Assembly (NCBI GenBank): GCA_947482125.1
Contig: CANKIV010000003.1
Span: forward strand, 1 to 40,538
Reading direction: 5' to 3'
Length of the DNA stretch: 40,538 bases
Origin: Alphaproteobacteria bacterium
GTDB taxonomy: Bacteria > Pseudomonadota > Alphaproteobacteria > Micropepsales > Micropepsaceae
The notes below the pieces were generated by a model. It was given only the letters and a program-made list of their open reading frames with translations. It did no database searches and was not told the origin of the DNA. Numbering within the stretch: the first letter of the stretch is position 1; each line of letters opens with the position of its first letter. Positions 16,412 through 24,036 of the stretch are shown here, piece after piece. The translations under genes were made by a program, and so were the position numbers.

Positions 16412-17251
16412 ATGAACTTCAAGAAACTGACGGTCGCTGTTGCCATCGTCGCCATGACCAGCCTGAGCGCCGTTGCTCCGGTTTACGCGCTGCAGGCCGC
16501 CGCGCCCGCCGCCGACGCCGCTGCCGCACCGGCCGCGGAACCGGCTGCTGCTCAGGCTCCTGCCGCCCCGACGGCCGCCGAAAAGGCTGCCGCTTCGGAC
16601 GCCCCCGTCCCGAACCAGTATTCGCTGGGTCACATCTGGGAAGAAGGCGACTGGATCTCCAAGGCGATCCTGGGCTGCCTGGCCATCATGTCGGCCGGCA
16701 CCTGGTACATCTTCTTCACCAAGTGGATCGACCAGCAGCGCATTCTCTCGCAGGCCCAGGTCGTCGAGAAGAAGTTCTGGACCTCCGCCACGCTGAATGA
16801 AGGCGTCGACAAGCTGCCGAAGAACTCCGTGTTCCGCGGCATCGCCGAAGCGGGCCTGAAGGCCTCGACCGGCGGCACCACCCTGGTGGGCATGAGCGAC
16901 TGGATCGGCATGACCCTGACCCGCCAGCTCGAAGACGCCAATGCGCGTCTGCAGGGCGGCATCGCGTTCCTGGGTTCGGTCGGTTCGGTCTCGCCGTTCG
17001 TCGGTCTGCTCGGAACCGTCATGGGCATCCTGAACGCCCTGATCGGCATCGGCGTCGCCGGCCAGGCCTCGATCGACAAGGTTGCCGGTCCCGTCGGCGA
17101 AGCGCTGATCATGACCGCTCTGGGTCTGGGCGTCGCGGTTCCGGCCGTGTTGCTCTACAACTACCTGATCCGCCGCAACAAGGTGATCACCGAGAAGCTG
17201 CGCGCCTTCGCGGGCGACCTGCAGGCCTATCTGATCAGCAAGAGCAAGTAG
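16412..17251 (+). CDS. exbB: ExbB/TolQ/MotA-type proton channel subunit
   Basis: A 279-residue protein that forms the proton-conducting pentamer of the TonB motor. It has an N-terminal signal-like helix, an Ala/Pro-rich segment (residues about 28-70), a membrane helix in ILGCLAIMSAGTWYIFFTKW, and the family core with GSVGSVSPFVGLLGTVMGIL and ALIMTALGLGVAVPAVLLYN as the second and third helices. The long Ala/Pro extension is typical of ExbB proteins paired with TPR operons in proteobacteria. It starts after GGAG, 45 bases from tonB. Confidence 0.92.
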   Translation: MNFKKLTVAVAIVAMTSLSAVAPVYALQAAAPAADAAAAPAAEPAAAQAPAAPTAAEKAAASDAPVPNQYSLGHIWEEGDWISKAILGCLAIMSAGTWYIFFTKWIDQQRILSQAQVVEKKFWTSATLNEGVDKLPKNSVFRGIAEAGLKASTGGTTLVGMSDWIGMTLTRQLEDANARLQGGIAFLGSVGSVSPFVGLLGTVMGILNALIGIGVAGQASIDKVAGPVGEALIMTALGLGVAVPAVLLYNYLIRRNKVITEKLRAFAGDLQAYLISKSK

Positions 17252-17281
17252 TCGCACACACGCTGAATCGGAGTAACGCTT

Positions 17282-17737
17282 ATGGCCGTTGACGTCCAAC
17301 ATGCCGTCGAAGATGACGTTGCAGAGTTGAACGTTACGATCAACACGACACCGCTGGTGGACGTGATGCTCGTGATGCTCATCATCTTCCTCGTCACCAT
17401 CCCGGTGATCAACAAGACCGTTCCGCTTTCGCTGCCGACCTATCGCAATATCGTGACGGTGACGAAGCCGGAAAATATCGTGATCGCGGTGACCGAGGAC
17501 GAAACGATCTACTACAACAACGTTCCGGTCGATCAGCAGACTATGCGCCGCAACTTTGTCGATGCCCTGAAAGCCGCTCAGGCCGCGGGCATCGACTTCC
17601 CCGAAGTTCACATCCGCGGCGACAAGGGTGTGCGTTTCGAGGCGATCGGTCGCGTCATCCTGGCCTGTCAGCAGGCCGGTATCCAGAAAGTGGGCTTCGT
17701 CACCGAACCCCATGCTCTGGACGCCAGCAGCTATTGA
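17282..17737 (+). CDS. exbD: ExbD/TolR biopolymer transport protein (first copy)
   Basis: A 151-residue stator partner of ExbB with a short cytoplasmic N-terminus, one membrane helix and a periplasmic domain. The segment INTTPLVDVMLVMLIIFLVT carries the proton-path aspartate in the helix (TPLVDVMLV). The periplasmic domain includes VTEDETIYYNNVPVDQQTM and VHIRGDKGVRFEAIGRVI. It is 30 bases after exbB with a GGAG-type ribosome binding site and 11 bases before the second exbD. Confidence 0.92.
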   Translation: MAVDVQHAVEDDVAELNVTINTTPLVDVMLVMLIIFLVTIPVINKTVPLSLPTYRNIVTVTKPENIVIAVTEDETIYYNNVPVDQQTMRRNFVDALKAAQAAGIDFPEVHIRGDKGVRFEAIGRVILACQQAGIQKVGFVTEPHALDASSY

Positions 17738-17748
17738 GGTAATTCGCC

Positions 17749-18162
17749 ATGGCAATGAGTTCAGGTACAGCTGAAGGCGAAGTAATGGTGGAAATGAACA
17801 CCACGCCGTTGATCGACGTGATGCTCGTTCTTCTGACCCTTCTGATTATTACCCTGCCGATCCAGACTCACGCGGTGAAGCTGGACATGCCCGCCCCCAA
17901 CCCCAACCCGCCGACGGTCATTCCGGAGACGGTGGAGCTGGTGGTGGACTTTGACGGCACCGTCATCTGGAACGGTACGGCGGTGGATCGCTCGACCATG
18001 GACGCCTATCTGGCGGACGCGGCCAAGAAGGATCCGCAGCCCGAAATCCACGTCAGTCCCAACCGTCTGGCCAAATATGACGCGGTTGCCAGGGTGTTGG
18101 CGGATGCCCAGCGCCTGGGCGCCACCCATATTGGCTTCACGGGGATTGATCAGTATAACTAG
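17749..18162 (+). CDS. exbD: ExbD/TolR biopolymer transport protein (second copy)
   Basis: A 137-residue paralogue of the preceding gene, with MNTTPLIDVMLVLLTLLIIT as the membrane helix and the conserved aspartate, and a periplasmic domain with VELVVDFDGTVIWNGTAVD and HVSPNRLAKYDAVARVLADA. Two different ExbD proteins beside one ExbB imply a heteromeric ExbD dimer in the channel, as described for other TonB systems with tandem exbD genes. The operon terminator-like hairpin follows 22 bases after its stop. Confidence 0.92.
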   Translation: MAMSSGTAEGEVMVEMNTTPLIDVMLVLLTLLIITLPIQTHAVKLDMPAPNPNPPTVIPETVELVVDFDGTVIWNGTAVDRSTMDAYLADAAKKDPQPEIHVSPNRLAKYDAVARVLADAQRLGATHIGFTGIDQYN

Positions 18163-18183
18163 GCTGTGAGGGTCACAGCCGTC

Positions 18184-18224
18184 GGTAAAAGCGTGCGGCG
18201 AACCCGCGCGCTTTTCCGTTTTTT
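18184..18224 (+). terminator. Terminator or attenuator between exbD2 and the helical-repeat gene
   Basis: GGTAAAAGCGTGCG pairs with CGCGCGCTTTTCC with one or two mismatches, followed by GTTTTTT. The stem is strong. The next gene starts 26 bases later, so partial read-through is likely if they share a transcript. Confidence 0.75.
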
Positions 18225-18249
18225 AGACGAATGCGAAAGAGGTCGTGTA

Positions 18250-19380
18250 ATGACTGCGAGTAATCTGCGTGCCGCCCTGGCGGCGATTTTCCTCGGCACC
18301 GCCGCCATGGCGATGGTCGTCCCGGCTTCCGCTGCAACGGTCAGCGCCCGCGTCGGCGCTGCCCTGAAAGAAGCCCAGGCCCTGGCCACGGCCGGCAACT
18401 ATCGCGGCGCGATGGCCAAGGTCAACGAAGCCGACGGCGCGCCCGGCAAGACCGCCGACGACACCCAGATCATCAACGCGATGCGCAATTTCATCGCCGT
18501 GAAGTCGGGCGATACCTCGACCCCGGCCGGCGCCAAGGCGAAGTTCGCCAATGACTACAATGCCGGCAAGTTCCGCGACGTGATCGCCAGCGCCGATACC
18601 CTGCGCAAGCAGGGCGCGCTCGGCGCCCAGGAAATGCAGATCATCGCCCAGGCCTATTACCGTGCCGGCGATTATCCGGGATGCGTGCGCTACATCCGCT
18701 CGACCTTCTCGACCCCGAACGACGCGATGCTGGAAATGCTGGGCCGCTGTGCCTACGAGACCGGCGACGAAGCCACCCAGCGCCAGTCGCTGGAAACCCT
18801 GGTTGCGCGTTCCGGCCGGCCTGAGCAGTGGAAGAGCCTGCTGCGCCTGGCCGAGCGGTCGCGCGGCCTGTCGGACCACAACTCGCTCGACATCAACCGC
18901 CTGCGCATGATGACCAGCAACATCAGCACCAAGGATGACTATCTGCTGCTGGCGCAGCTTGCGCTGCAGCTGGGCAACGCCGCCGAAGCCCAGTCCGTGA
19001 CGGAAAAGGGTATCGCCGCCAAGGTGCTGAATGACGAACGCAGCACCCGCCTGCTCAACCTGGCCAAGACTCAGGCGGCCGCCAACACTGCAAACCTCGC
19101 CAAGAACATCGCCGCCGCCCGCGCCCAGCCGCAGGGCGACGCGCTGGTGAAGGTCGGCGAAGACCTGGTTTCGCAGGGCAAGGCCAAGGAAGGCCTGCCG
19201 CTGATCCAGGAAGGCGTGAAGAAGCCGATGAAGGACGCGGCGAACGGCCAGATCCGCCTGGGCCATGCCCAGATGGCGGCTGGCATGAAGGCCGATGCCC
19301 TGAAGACCTTCAACGCCGTCAAGGCGCCGGAGAAGGACGCCATGGTCGCCCATCTCTGGTCGCTGGCGGCCCGCCGCTAA
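18250..19380 (+). CDS. Exported TPR-like protein of the TonB-ExbBD operon
   Basis: A 376-residue protein. The ATG at 18250 follows GAAAGAGG and opens a signal peptide (MTASNLRAALAAIFLG...PASA, cleavage near ATV). The rest is alanine-rich helical repeats with TPR-like pairs such as EAQALATAGNYRGAMAKVNEA, MQIIAQAYYRAGDYPGCVRY and LLLAQLALQLGNAAEAQSV, ending in IRLGHAQMAAGMKADALKTF. TPR proteins accompany TonB-ExbB-ExbD-ExbD sets in other bacteria, where one (TtpC) is needed for TonB function. By context it may be a periplasmic adaptor; that is inference. No catalytic motif is visible. Confidence 0.75.
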   Translation: MTASNLRAALAAIFLGTAAMAMVVPASAATVSARVGAALKEAQALATAGNYRGAMAKVNEADGAPGKTADDTQIINAMRNFIAVKSGDTSTPAGAKAKFANDYNAGKFRDVIASADTLRKQGALGAQEMQIIAQAYYRAGDYPGCVRYIRSTFSTPNDAMLEMLGRCAYETGDEATQRQSLETLVARSGRPEQWKSLLRLAERSRGLSDHNSLDINRLRMMTSNISTKDDYLLLAQLALQLGNAAEAQSVTEKGIAAKVLNDERSTRLLNLAKTQAAANTANLAKNIAAARAQPQGDALVKVGEDLVSQGKAKEGLPLIQEGVKKPMKDAANGQIRLGHAQMAAGMKADALKTFNAVKAPEKDAMVAHLWSLAARR

Positions 19381-19401
19381 CAACGGCCTGAAAGAAACAA
19401 G

Positions 19402-19430
19402 GGGCGCCGGTTTCCACCGGCGCCCATTTT
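19402..19430 (+). terminator. Rho-independent terminator of the TonB operon
   Basis: GGGCGCCGG (19402-19410) pairs perfectly with CCGGCGCCC (19417-19425) around a six-base loop, followed by ATTTTG. Confidence 0.88.
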
Positions 19431-19492
19431 GTTTGTGGAGTGGCTTGTAGAGACGGGCGCTTACTTGAAGCCCCTGTGTCACGGCCGCTGCT

Positions 19493-19672
19493 TCAGTCCC
19501 GGCCGCCAAAGGCGAACATGAAGAATACCATCGCGGCCAGGATGGAGACGGTACCGAGCGCGCCGATGCTCACCAGCCGCAGCACAGGATCGACATCGAT
19601 GATCTGGAGCAGGGCGGCCACGCCCAGGGCCGCCAGCACCATCGCCATCGCAAAGCTTTGCAGCTTGCTCAT
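19493..19672 (-). CDS. Small two-helix membrane protein
   Basis: A 59-residue protein (start MSKLQSFAMAMVLAAL at 19672) with two hydrophobic helices separated by IDVDPVLRLVS and a short C-terminus ending in GGRD. I recognise no family. It is a single gene on the minus strand between the TonB operon and the divergent receiver gene. Confidence 0.55.
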   Translation of the reverse strand: MSKLQSFAMAMVLAALGVAALLQIIDVDPVLRLVSIGALGTVSILAAMVFFMFAFGGRD

Positions 19673-19888
19673 CTCATACCCTTTGCCCACAGCGATTCTA
19701 GCGCAAGCCCCGGCACAGCGCACGTATCGCGCAAGTTGTTGAAAGTGGATGACAATTTGTAACCAAGATGCGCCACGGCCTGTCGCGCGCGCGGTAGTAA
19801 GTTGTTTTTAATGAAAAAATTCCGGCTTGGTACGGAACCGGACGGGTGCCCGCCGGTTGTCTGACCGAACCGGGGGCGGATTCCAGTC

Positions 19889-20290
19889 ATGGCCGAAATC
19901 ATTCAATTTCCACAGTCGACGCCGCACCAGCCCACGGTGCTGCTGGTGGACGATGAATATCTGGTGCGCGGCGTGCTCAGCGAAATCCTCACCGAGTCCG
20001 GCTTTCAGGTCGTGCAGGCCGAGAACGGCGCCGAGGCGATCCATATCCTGTCGAAGCTCGACCATGTCGACCTGGTGTTCTCGGACATCAAGATGGCGCC
20101 GCTGGACGGGTTTGCGCTGGCCAAATGGGTGCATGAGAACAGGCCGGGCCTGCCGGTGATCCTGGCCAGCGGCTATAGCGGCAAGACCAACATGGCGGCG
20201 GAACTGAACGGAGCGGAATTCTTCAGGAAGCCGTTCGATTTCGATGCAGTGGTCGAAAAGATCCGCGACGCCATCGGCAACAGGCCCTAG
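19889..20290 (+). CDS. Single-domain response regulator (CheY-like receiver)
   Basis: A 133-residue receiver without an output domain. Acidic pocket Asp21-Asp22, phosphoacceptor Asp66 (LVFSDIKMAP), conserved Ser in VILASGYSG and Lys114 in FFRKPFD are all present. The N-terminus (MAEIIQFPQSTPHQ) is a short extension seen on stand-alone alphaproteobacterial receivers. No kinase is nearby. Its TAG stop overlaps the stop of the convergent gene within the tetranucleotide CTAG. Confidence 0.9.
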   Translation: MAEIIQFPQSTPHQPTVLLVDDEYLVRGVLSEILTESGFQVVQAENGAEAIHILSKLDHVDLVFSDIKMAPLDGFALAKWVHENRPGLPVILASGYSGKTNMAAELNGAEFFRKPFDFDAVVEKIRDAIGNRP

Positions 20291-21729
20291 CGCCGGGTCC
20301 GCAGGAAGGCGGCGGTGTCGGTGTCCGGCGGCGATGAAACGCCGCCGCGCCCTTCTTCCAGGTCGCCCAAGGCAAAATCCATCCGCGCTTCATAGGAGCG
20401 GTCGAGCTGGTTGCGCAGGCGTTGCTGCGCCTCGTACCAGCGGCGCTTGAGCGGACCATCGCGGCAGGTGGCGCCTTCCGCGCCCCATCGCCGCTCCACA
20501 CAGTGATAGGGATCGAAGGACAGACGGAACAATCGCCGCCGTGCTTCCTCATAGCCGAAGCGGACCTGGCTGCCATCGCTGCGGCGATAGGAAATGGCGC
20601 AACTGGCGGCGGCGCGGTCATGGGCGGCCAGCATGTCGCCCGCCAAGTCGCAGCCATTATAGACCAGGCGCGCATCGCGGGTGCGCCACAGGGTCAGGAA
20701 ACGCTCGGCATAGTCGCGCACTTCCTTGAAGGCGGTTTTCAGCCGGGCATCGCGCGACGGGGTCGAATAGGTCTCCCAGTCGCCCTCGGTGCCATAGATG
20801 TTGGGCGGCAGGCTGGCGCGGACAAAGTCGTAATAATCCATCACCGCGTCTCCCAGGACGAAGGTGCCATTGCGCCACTGGCTGTCGGCGGGGCGCGGGC
20901 TCATTTTCAAGTATTCGGTGCCGAAAAACTGGGTGAGGGCGAAGTCGGGAATCTGGGCGTTGGACGCCAGCATGATGCGCCCGCCCTCCAGCGCGCCGTC
21001 AGGGGCGCGCGATGCGCCCACCAGGCGGGCGGGGCGCCAGTTCTCGAAGCCGGCGCCCATGCCCGGCGAGGCGCGCACAAAGCGCAGGTCATAGGTGCCG
21101 CGGGTAAGGCTGTTGTCGGGATGGGCGTCGATATAGCGGATGCGGCCGTCGCGCTCGATCCTCCAGATCACCGCCAGGTGGCCGTTGGGATCATAGATCA
21201 CGGTGCCGGGGCGGATGGAGCGCGGGTCCAGGGCCGGGGAATAGAGATCGTCGCCCCCCAGCTCGGGATGGATACGGTATGTGGCAGAGGAAATCTGGTC
21301 GCGCAGGTTGTTCAGCAGGCGCAAGGCATTGTCGCCGGTCAGCACATCGCGGCGGGCTTCCACCTGGTTGCCGCGCGGGCTGTAGCGGATGTCGCGCGAC
21401 CGGCCGCGCGGGCTGACATCGCGGACATAGGAGAAAGGCAGGCCGCGCTTCCAGGCGTAATAGAAGCGCAGGAAATAGGGCAGGTCGGCGCAGTCGGCGT
21501 TGAAATAGAAGCCGGGTGGATCGCTGGCGCGGAAGGGATTGGACGGGTGGGCGATGCACTGGGCGACGGTGCGGCAGTTCGATTCCCCGATGGCGGTGAT
21601 GAATTCGCCATAGCCGCGCTCGTCGGCTGCGCTCCAGCTTTCGCTGGTGATGCGCATGATTGCGTCGGTATGGGCGGGGGCGGCGAAGGTGAGAAGCAGC
21701 AGGATCGCAGCCGCAAGGGTTTTACACAT
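20287..21729 (-). CDS. Secreted cysteine-peptidase-like (NlpC/papain-fold-like) protein, unrecognised family
   Basis: A 480-residue exported protein; the ATG at 21729 opens a signal peptide (MCKTLAAAILLLLTFAAPAHTDA). A candidate catalytic set occurs in the order seen in papain-fold enzymes: Cys80 in NADCADLPYFLRFYYAWK, then His184 in GTVIYDPNGHLAVIWRI, then Asp201 in RYIDAHPDN. The first helix after the cysteine and the strand after the histidine fit this fold. The C-terminal half (about 300-480) is arginine- and tyrosine-rich with four more cysteines and has no motif I recognise. The fold and activity are inference. Longer frames run into the dispersed repeat and are not favoured. Confidence 0.6.
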   Translation of the reverse strand: MCKTLAAAILLLLTFAAPAHTDAIMRITSESWSAADERGYGEFITAIGESNCRTVAQCIAHPSNPFRASDPPGFYFNADCADLPYFLRFYYAWKRGLPFSYVRDVSPRGRSRDIRYSPRGNQVEARRDVLTGDNALRLLNNLRDQISSATYRIHPELGGDDLYSPALDPRSIRPGTVIYDPNGHLAVIWRIERDGRIRYIDAHPDNSLTRGTYDLRFVRASPGMGAGFENWRPARLVGASRAPDGALEGGRIMLASNAQIPDFALTQFFGTEYLKMSPRPADSQWRNGTFVLGDAVMDYYDFVRASLPPNIYGTEGDWETYSTPSRDARLKTAFKEVRDYAERFLTLWRTRDARLVYNGCDLAGDMLAAHDRAAASCAISYRRSDGSQVRFGYEEARRRLFRLSFDPYHCVERRWGAEGATCRDGPLKRRWYEAQQRLRNQLDRSYEARMDFALGDLEEGRGGVSSPPDTDTAAFLRTRR

Positions 21730-21744
21730 CACATCTACGCAAGT

Positions 21745-21876
21745 GTCATCCCCGGCGAGCATCGCGCAAAAGCGCGATGCGAGGGAAGGGGAACCAGCTG
21801 GTTGAATTCGTGCCGGTGGTCAGGCCTGGATTCCCTTCCCCTCGGCTTGCTGACGCAAGTCTCGGCCGGGAATGAC
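21745..21876. repeat. Dispersed palindromic intergenic repeat, copy 2
   Basis: A second copy of the element at 14626-14747, with the same outer arms (GTCATCCCCGGC here and GGCCGGGAATGAC) and inner CTGGATTCCCTTCCCCTCGG. The centre differs. It separates two minus-strand genes and starts 15 bases before the cysteine-peptidase-like ATG, so it could affect that gene's leader or the end of the SDR transcript. Confidence 0.85.
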
Positions 21877-21884
21877 AGGAATTC

Positions 21885-22640
21885 TCACACATAGATCATC
21901 TTCACTGTCATGCCGCCGTCGATCACGATGTTCTGGCCGGTCATGAAATCCGCGCCTTCGGCCAGATACTGGCAGGCCCTGGCGACATCCTCGGGGGTGC
22001 CGACCCGGCCCGCCGGATGCTGTTCCTTGTCGGCTTTGGAATGTTTGGGCGGTTTGGCTTTCGAGGCCTTCTGCCAGTCGCTGGTCTCGATCCAGCCGGG
22101 GCTGATGCAGTGCACCCGGATGCGGTGCTCGGCCAGGCTGATCGCCATGCCGTGGGTCAGCGCCACGATGCCGCCCTTTGACGCCGTATAGCCCTCGGTG
22201 CCGGCTTCCGACATGAAGGCGCGGGTGGAGGCGAGATTGATGATGGCGCCGCCGCGCTTTCGGGCCGCCATCATTCGGGCGGCAGCCTGCGAGGCGATGA
22301 AGGTGCCGCGCAGGTTGACCGCGATTACCTTGTCGAACTCGGCGACGGACAGTTTCAGAACCGGCTTGCGGATTTCGATGCCGGCATTGTTGACCAGCAC
22401 GTTGGGCACACCCAGCCTGGCCCTGGTGGCGGCCAGCCAGCGGGTCACATCGGCCGGCTTGGAGACATCGCCGGGGGTGAAGAGGGCCTTGACCCCCACC
22501 TCGACCATCACCTGCAGGGCTTCCTTCCCGGCCTGCCGGTCGGCATCCATGATGGACACCGCGTAACCCAGACGCGCGAAGTGCCAGGCGATGCCGCGTC
22601 CGATGCCCGCGCCGCCGCCGGTGATGGCAATGACTTTCAT
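21885..22640 (-). CDS. Short-chain dehydrogenase/reductase
   Basis: A 251-residue classical SDR oxidoreductase. The NAD(P) motif ITGGGAGIGRG is at residues 6-16, NNAG at 84-87, and the catalytic Ser138 (NLASTRAF), Tyr151 and Lys155 (YTASKGG) are present. An acid after the second strand (MDADRQ) suggests NAD over NADP. It is last in a four-gene operon with GT-C, GT2 and GtrA genes and overlaps gtrA by four bases, so a sugar or lipid-linked substrate is plausible, but only by context. The run of lysines at SKAKPPKHSKADK in the substrate loop is unusual for the family. Confidence 0.88.
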   Translation of the reverse strand: MKVIAITGGGAGIGRGIAWHFARLGYAVSIMDADRQAGKEALQVMVEVGVKALFTPGDVSKPADVTRWLAATRARLGVPNVLVNNAGIEIRKPVLKLSVAEFDKVIAVNLRGTFIASQAAARMMAARKRGGAIINLASTRAFMSEAGTEGYTASKGGIVALTHGMAISLAEHRIRVHCISPGWIETSDWQKASKAKPPKHSKADKEQHPAGRVGTPEDVARACQYLAEGADFMTGQNIVIDGGMTVKMIYV

Positions 22641-23083
22641 ATCGGGCCCTTGAAGGTGTCGGTGGCGACGTCGCGGCGGAACACCATCTTCTTGGACAGG
22701 ACGAAGTTGAACACCAGCCCCAGCAGCACGCCGCAGACAAAGGCGAGGTTGAGATCGTTGAAGGGCGGCGGGGCGAAGCGCAGCATCACGCTGTAGAGCC
22801 CGACATTGACCAGCCCGCCCACCGCATTGGCGGCGAGGAAGCGCAGCCATTCGCCCGCGGCCCCGACCGGCCCGCGCGCGCGGCTGTCGGCGAAGGTGAA
22901 ATAGCGGTTGCCCAGCCAGGTAAAGGTGGCGGCGACCAGCCAGGCCAGCACACGTCCGAAATAGGGTCCGGTGCCCAGGTGCAGCCACAGCTGCAGGGCG
23001 CACCAGTCCACCGGCATGCCCAGCGCGCCGATCACCGCAAAGCGCAGGATCGAAAACCGCGACAGGCGCGCCAGCAGGGTCAT
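22637..23083 (-). CDS. gtrA: GtrA-family membrane protein (polyprenyl-phosphate-sugar flippase)
   Basis: A 148-residue four-helix membrane protein of the GtrA family. Typical elements are RFAVIGALGMPVDWCALQL in the first helix, the WLGNRYFTFADSRA motif, and FVCGVLLGLVFNFVLSKKMVFR at the end. GtrA proteins are thought to flip undecaprenyl-phosphate-linked sugars made by GtrB. It overlaps the GT2 gene upstream and the SDR gene downstream by four bases each, supporting strict co-translation. Confidence 0.9.
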   Translation of the reverse strand: MTLLARLSRFSILRFAVIGALGMPVDWCALQLWLHLGTGPYFGRVLAWLVAATFTWLGNRYFTFADSRARGPVGAAGEWLRFLAANAVGGLVNVGLYSVMLRFAPPPFNDLNLAFVCGVLLGLVFNFVLSKKMVFRRDVATDTFKGPI

Positions 23084-24036
23084 TCGGAGCGTCGGCGAGA
23101 GCCGGAGCGACCATCGTCCAAGTTTTGGGGGCCGGGAATGGCGAGATAGGCCATGCGCTTGGCCTCCCAGCGGCCGCGGGTCACCGTGTCCAGGATCATG
23201 CCCGCCGTCACCGCCAGGAAGGCGATCACCATCAGCACCATCGACAGGACGGCGGTGGGCAGACGCGGTACTTCGCGGGTCTGGAAGAACTCGGCTAGCA
23301 CCGGCGCGCCGATCAGGACCGACACGACGGCGAAAAGGACGGCCAGCGCCGTGAAGAACAGAAGGGGGCGTTCCTCGCGCAGCAGGTAGAAGATCATGGA
23401 GAGGATGCGAAAGCCGTCGCGCCAGGTGTTGAGCTTGCTGACCGATCCGACCGGGCGTTCCTTGTAGGGCGTGTCCAGCTCGGTCATCGGCATCATGAGG
23501 CGCACCGCATGGATGGTCAGCTCGGTCTCGATGGCGAAGCCTTCGGCGGTGAAGGGGAAGCTCTTGACGAAGCGGCGGGAAAAGACCCGGTAGCCGCTCA
23601 GCATGTCGGGCATGTGCACGTTGAACAGGGTGGCGGTCAGGCCGGTCAGAAGCTTGTTGCCGAAGACATGGCCGGGGCGATAGGCCGATGCCTCGGTGTG
23701 GATGCGCCGGGCGGTGAGCAGGTCGGCGCCCTCGGCCGTCAGCTTTTCCACCATGGCGCCGGCGCTGGCGGCGTCATAGGTGTCGTCGCCGTCCACCAGC
23801 ACATAGATGTCGGCCTCGATGTCGGCGAACATGCGGCGCACCACATTGCCCTTGCCCTGGCGGGCTTCGGTGCGCACCACGGCGCCGGCGGCGGTGGCGC
23901 GGGCCACGGTCGCATCGCGGCTGTTGTTGTCATAGACATAGATGGTGGCGGCGGGCAGGGCCGCGCGGAAGTCGGCCACCACCTTGGTGATGGCGGCTTC
24001 CTCGTTATAGCAGGGCACCAGCACCGCGATCTTCAT
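23080..24036 (-). CDS. GT2 glycosyltransferase with C-terminal membrane helices (GtrB-like)
   Basis: A 318-residue GT-A fold enzyme. It starts MKIAVLVPCYNEEAAITKVV, has the nucleotide-sugar and metal motif DGDDTYDAA (82-85) and ends in two membrane helices (LLFFTALAVLFAVVSVLIGA and VLSMVLMVIAFLAVTAGMIL). This layout fits polyprenyl-phosphate glycosyltransferases of the GtrB/DPM1 type, which load a sugar onto undecaprenyl phosphate. It overlaps gtrA and the GT-C gene by four bases each. An upstream in-frame ATG at 24099 is disfavoured because it would extend into the GT-C coding sequence and adds non-family residues. Confidence 0.9.
   Translation of the reverse strand: MKIAVLVPCYNEEAAITKVVADFRAALPAATIYVYDNNSRDATVARATAAGAVVRTEARQGKGNVVRRMFADIEADIYVLVDGDDTYDAASAGAMVEKLTAEGADLLTARRIHTEASAYRPGHVFGNKLLTGLTATLFNVHMPDMLSGYRVFSRRFVKSFPFTAEGFAIETELTIHAVRLMMPMTELDTPYKERPVGSVSKLNTWRDGFRILSMIFYLLREERPLLFFTALAVLFAVVSVLIGAPVLAEFFQTREVPRLPTAVLSMVLMVIAFLAVTAGMILDTVTRGRWEAKRMAYLAIPGPQNLDDGRSGSRRRSE

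Noticed and set aside
20422-21894. A 490-codon plus-strand frame opposite the cysteine-peptidase-like gene
   Set aside because: Its composition is typical of an antisense shadow, and the minus-strand gene has a signal peptide and a sensible motif order.
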